From assembly GCF_014841115.1 (NCBI RefSeq), contig NZ_JACYTP010000007.1, forward strand, positions 124,001 through 188,000: a stretch of 64,000 nucleotides of DNA. The letters run 5' to 3'. The stretch is from Photobacterium arenosum. Its GTDB lineage: Bacteria; Pseudomonadota; Gammaproteobacteria; Enterobacterales; Vibrionaceae. The notes below the pieces were generated by a model that was not told the DNA's origin, searched no databases, and saw nothing but the letters and a program-made list of their open reading frames with translations. A program made the position numbers and the translations under genes. Numbering within the stretch: the stretch's first letter is position 1; each line of letters begins with the position of its first letter. Shown here in pieces: positions 61,209 through 64,000 of this stretch.

Positions 61209-61992
61209 CCGGTTTCTAACCCGGAGCGATCAGCCGGATCGTCCGGTACTGGTGTTTCTCCATGGCCTGCTGGGCAGCGGAGCAGACTGGCTTGACTGCG
61301 CTCAGTGGCTGCAAGCCTATCCCTGTATCGGGCTGGATTTGCCCGGTCATGGCGGCAGCCGCGCTGTTGTCTGTCACTCTCTGGATGAGGCCGCGGGACA
61401 GGTTCGCGATACTCTGATCCAGCATCAGCTGGCGGCCCGTCCTCTGGTGCTGGCGGGCTACTCACTGGGCGCCCGTATCGCCATGCACGGAGTGGCCAAC
61501 GGCCTGTTTGCACCGCTGAATATCCGGCTGCTGGCGGTGGAAGGCGGTCACTTTGGTCTGACTTCCAAACAGGAACAAATGGTGCGGTGGCGACAGGACT
61601 GTCGCTGGGCCCGCCGGTTCCGCCGTGAGCCTGTCGGTACGGTGTTGGCCGACTGGTATCAGCAACCTGTTTTTGCTTCGCTTAATCATGTGCAAAAACA
61701 AAGTATGTTTAATTGCCGCAGTGATAACCTCGGGGCCGGTGTTGCCGCCATGCTGCTCGCGACGTCATTGGCCCGGCAAGCTTACCTGGCGGATGCGCTC
61801 AAGTCGCAGCACGTGCCACTGCATTACTTTTACGGCGGACACGACAGCAAATTTTCACGAATGGCGAATGACAGCCGGGTGCCGGCAAGCTGTATCGCCG
61901 ATGCCGGACACAACGCCCATAAAGAACAACCGCAGGCTTTTGCGATGGCGCTCAGGCGTCAGCTGAATCAGTCCCTTGAAATGATATTGTGA
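61198..61992 (+). CDS. menH: SHCHC synthase
   Basis: A 264-residue alpha/beta-hydrolase-fold enzyme removing pyruvate from SEPHCHC. The catalytic Ser is near residue 89 (GYSLGAR), Asp in GGHDSKF and His in AGHNAHKE; the N-terminal VFLHGLLGSGADW and DLPGHGGS match MenH. The ATG at 61198 lies inside the menD end. menB, expected next in vibrio-type operons, is absent: a LysR gene follows instead. Confidence 0.93.
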   Translation: MLCSRFLTRSDQPDRPVLVFLHGLLGSGADWLDCAQWLQAYPCIGLDLPGHGGSRAVVCHSLDEAAGQVRDTLIQHQLAARPLVLAGYSLGARIAMHGVANGLFAPLNIRLLAVEGGHFGLTSKQEQMVRWRQDCRWARRFRREPVGTVLADWYQQPVFASLNHVQKQSMFNCRSDNLGAGVAAMLLATSLARQAYLADALKSQHVPLHYFYGGHDSKFSRMANDSRVPASCIADAGHNAHKEQPQAFAMALRRQLNQSLEMIL

Positions 61993-62252
61993 TCTGAGAG
62001 TGAGGATGACGATATTCAGTACCGCACAGCTTGCTTTTCCTTTCCATTGTGAAATGGACAGAGTGTTCTTATTCTGGATTTAATTATCTATGATTTAAGT
62101 CTCTGTCTTTGATTATTTTAATTGTTGTTTACTGATTTTTGCCCAGAATAGACAAGCGTTCCTCACGTCGTTCTATCCTTAATATTGAAATATTAACGGA
62201 TGAATTATGTGAGCATTATAAGAATTTCAGAACAAGTCTGACTGGAAAAAGA

Positions 62253-63179
62253 ATGAGAATCAAACCGCTTCCCCCACTAAACAGCTTAGTTGCCTTTGAA
62301 GCTTCGGCCCGGCACCTGAGTTTTACCCTGGCAGCTGACGAACTGAATGTGACTCAAGGTGCAATTAGCCGACAAATTCGCCAGCTGGAGGAATACCTTG
62401 GCACAGCGATGTTTACACGCGCAAGCAGGAGTATTTACCTGACACCGACAGGACTTCAGTATTATCAGTCGATCAGCCATTCGTTGCTGGATATTGCCCA
62501 AGTCACTGGCGAAGTGAAGAAGTGGCAGGGCGACCATAAAATCACGGTGGCGACAACCAATGCGATGGCGGCACTGTGGCTGCTTCCTAAAGTCGCTGAA
62601 TTTCAGAATGCGCATGATGACATAGATTTGCGGATTTTAGCATCTGATAACATTCAGGACTTACGGCGGCTCGATTGTGATATAGCGCTTTTCTATTGCC
62701 GCACACCACCAGCCGACATGCACGTCACCACCTTGTTTGCTGAAGAGGTTTTTCCGGTCTGCAGCCCGGCATACCTTGAGAAAATCGGTCATCCGACCGA
62801 GCCTGAAGATGTGTTCAGCAAAACCTTGCTCTTGCTGGAGGAGTCACAAAGAGACTGGGTGAATTGGGAGGAGTGGTTTCATGCCGTGGGGCTGCCAAAT
62901 ATCACACCTAAAAACCGGATGAATATTAACAATTATCCAATGTTGTTGCAGGCGGCTATTAATGGGCAGGGTATCGCACTGGCATGGGGTTCACTGGTGG
63001 ATGATTACTTACAAAGTGGTGCCTTAGTCAGGCCAGTGGAGCAAGTGTTGTCGACTGAATCAAATTTCTCGATGCTGGAGCCCATTGGCAGGGGGGTGAT
63101 GCCAGCGAGCGTGAAGCGCTTTCGCGAGTGGTTATTGCATCAACTCCCGGATGAAGTCGGTGAGAAGGGTTTGATCTAA
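62253..63179 (+). CDS. LysR-family regulator, GcvA-like
   Basis: A 308-residue LysR regulator beginning with the GcvA-type sequence KPLPPLNSLVAFEASARHLSFTLAADELNVTQGAISRQIRQLEEYLG. The effector domain carries ATTNAMAALWLLPKVAEFQ and AAINGQGIALAWGSLVDDYL, typical of the GcvA/AmpR group. The ATG at 62253 is chosen because the conserved domain starts immediately after it; the longer frame adds 38 unrelated residues. Its target is unknown, but the adjacent convergent BCCT transporter is a candidate. Confidence 0.88.
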   Translation: MRIKPLPPLNSLVAFEASARHLSFTLAADELNVTQGAISRQIRQLEEYLGTAMFTRASRSIYLTPTGLQYYQSISHSLLDIAQVTGEVKKWQGDHKITVATTNAMAALWLLPKVAEFQNAHDDIDLRILASDNIQDLRRLDCDIALFYCRTPPADMHVTTLFAEEVFPVCSPAYLEKIGHPTEPEDVFSKTLLLLEESQRDWVNWEEWFHAVGLPNITPKNRMNINNYPMLLQAAINGQGIALAWGSLVDDYLQSGALVRPVEQVLSTESNFSMLEPIGRGVMPASVKRFREWLLHQLPDEVGEKGLI

Positions 63180-63209
63180 AAGGATTTTATCCACGCTCAG
63201 TTGAACAAA

Positions 63210-63237
63210 AAAAGCTGGAACTCAGGTTCCAGCTTTT
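63210..63237. terminator. Bidirectional terminator between LysR and BCCT genes
   Basis: Perfect stem AAAAGCTGGAA / TTCCAGCTTTT with loop CTCAGG; A-run on one side and T-run on the other serve both converging genes. Confidence 0.9.
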
Positions 63238-63261
63238 GAATGGATTAGCTTCGCTGGTGCT

Positions 63262-64000
63262 TTAAGACAATAAGGGTTTTTGGTGGGTTGCCCCTTCTGA
63301 TTGCGCCGCTGGTGTTGTGTCTGTTTTCAGGGGGGATTTTGGTTCAACGAGTGGTTCGACCGGGCCGTCCAGCTTTTCCTGTTCAGGGTGAACATGCTCC
63401 GGAAGCATTGCCCAGGGTTTGGGTTCACGACGCAGACAGTGAAACAGAGTCATACTCATGACGGCGATGAAAATGGCAATCGGGAAGCCAGCGATGATTG
63501 ATGCCGTTTGCATGGCCTTCAGTCCACCAGCATAGAGCAAGACAGCGGCGATGACTGCAATCATTATTCCCCAGAGTATTCTGATCAAAGTCGGTGGCTC
63601 ACTGTCACCGGCTGCATCAAGGGTACACAACACCAGCGTGCCTGAATCCGCTGAGGTGATAAAATAGGTGCCAAGCAGTACACAGGCTAGAACGCTCAAC
63701 AGCTTGCCAAATAAACCCGTATCCAGGTTATCGAACAGGGTAAATAAGGCTCGAGTGGTATCTGCTTTGGTTGCATCCAGAATCGGTCCGCCCGTGAAAG
63801 CGGTGGATGGTGTTTGATTGGTCTGCTGCGCGGCTGCAACGACAGTTTGCTCCTGATGGGCAATGCGAGCGTCCTGCTCAACTTTTAGTGCTGCGCCGCC
63901 GAAAACCGAGATCCACAGGAAGGTGATCAGGGTAGGTACGATTAATGCCCCGCCTATCAGCTCGCGGATAGTGCGTCCTTTTGAAATCCGAGCGACAAAC
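63262..64000 (-). CDS. BCCT-family betaine/choline transporter, partial (C-terminal part)
   Basis: The minus strand is open without a stop from 63999 to the TAA/TAG at 63262, so the gene runs out of the window at its 5' end. The visible part reads VARISKGRTIRELIGGALIVPT, then TFLWISVFGG, a soluble loop, and TYFITSADSGTLVL, the BCCT signatures. A long polar C-terminal tail (about 60 residues, rich in Pro, Glu and Lys) may be the osmosensing domain. It imports betaine, choline or carnitine with Na+ or H+. Confidence 0.92.
   Translation of the reverse strand, partial: FVARISKGRTIRELIGGALIVPTLITFLWISVFGGAALKVEQDARIAHQEQTVVAAAQQTNQTPSTAFTGGPILDATKADTTRALFTLFDNLDTGLFGKLLSVLACVLLGTYFITSADSGTLVLCTLDAAGDSEPPTLIRILWGIMIAVIAAVLLYAGGLKAMQTASIIAGFPIAIFIAVMSMTLFHCLRREPKPWAMLPEHVHPEQEKLDGPVEPLVEPKSPLKTDTTPAAQSEGATHQKPLLS

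Noticed and set aside
63262-63881. Two separate minus-strand frames suggesting a broken BCCT gene
   Set aside because: Reading codon by codon from 63999 to 63262 gives one uninterrupted BCCT protein; the second frame is a shadow.
1-64000. CRISPR arrays, rRNA, tRNA and known riboswitches
   Set aside because: No regularly spaced repeats, cloverleaf sequences or riboswitch cores were recognised anywhere in the window.

Overview
This is gamma-proteobacterial chromosomal DNA, most likely from a Vibrionaceae member close to Photobacterium. The clues are a VF530-type small protein, a strongly E. coli-like aspA, a GntR-prpB-prpC-prpD block and a high density of LysR and sigma-54 regulators. Backbone genes look roughly 50-60 % GC. 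No rRNA, tRNA, CRISPR array, integrase or intact transposase was seen, and the window starts and ends inside genes.

Layout. 1-6.6 kb is an acidic amino-acid/dicarboxylate module: a partial sensor kinase, its sigma-54 response regulator, a DAACS symporter with a clear -24/-12 promoter, and aspartase. 6.7-10.8 kb holds a HypT-like LysR, a hydrolase, an acetyltransferase, a peroxiredoxin, an RRM protein and a VF530 protein. 10.9-19 kb is a glycerol-type ABC transporter operon (glpSTPQUV order) divergent from an AcoR-like sigma-54 activator, again with a -24/-12 promoter. 19-31.4 kb mixes small regulator/enzyme pairs (MerR/quinone reductase, TetR/HPP protein, a frameshifted LysR beside a class IV PLP enzyme) with a tight four-gene operon headed by an acetyltransferase fused to a haem-oxygenase-like diiron domain.

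31.86-47.68 kb is the standout: a visibly AT-richer, 16-gene, same-strand phenazine cluster. It has an EhpR-like resistance protein, the core genes phzB, D, E, F and G, an EhpF/EhpG-like carboxylate-activating and reducing pair, a methyltransferase, a DHA2 exporter, an SDR, an acyl-CoA-dehydrogenase-like flavoenzyme, a stand-alone adenylation enzyme, a carrier protein, a KAS III-like protein with altered catalytic residues, and a dedicated AroF-type DAHP synthase. The set matches the logic of the D-alanylgriseoluteic acid (ehp) pathway of Pantoea/Erwinia: chorismate to phenazine-1,6-dicarboxylate, reduction of one carboxylate, ring hydroxylation and O-methylation, then attachment of an amino acid through a carrier protein.

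47.9-53.5 kb carries a DUF2946/PepSY membrane pair, a minus-strand run (LysE exporter, APH-like kinase, CPT-like kinase, GFA protein) and an EamA permease. 54-58.7 kb is the methylcitrate cycle (GntR regulator, prpB, prpC, prpD) with three copies of one palindromic operator. 59.4-62 kb is a menD-menH pair without menF before it or menB after it. The end has a GcvA-like LysR and a partial BCCT transporter.
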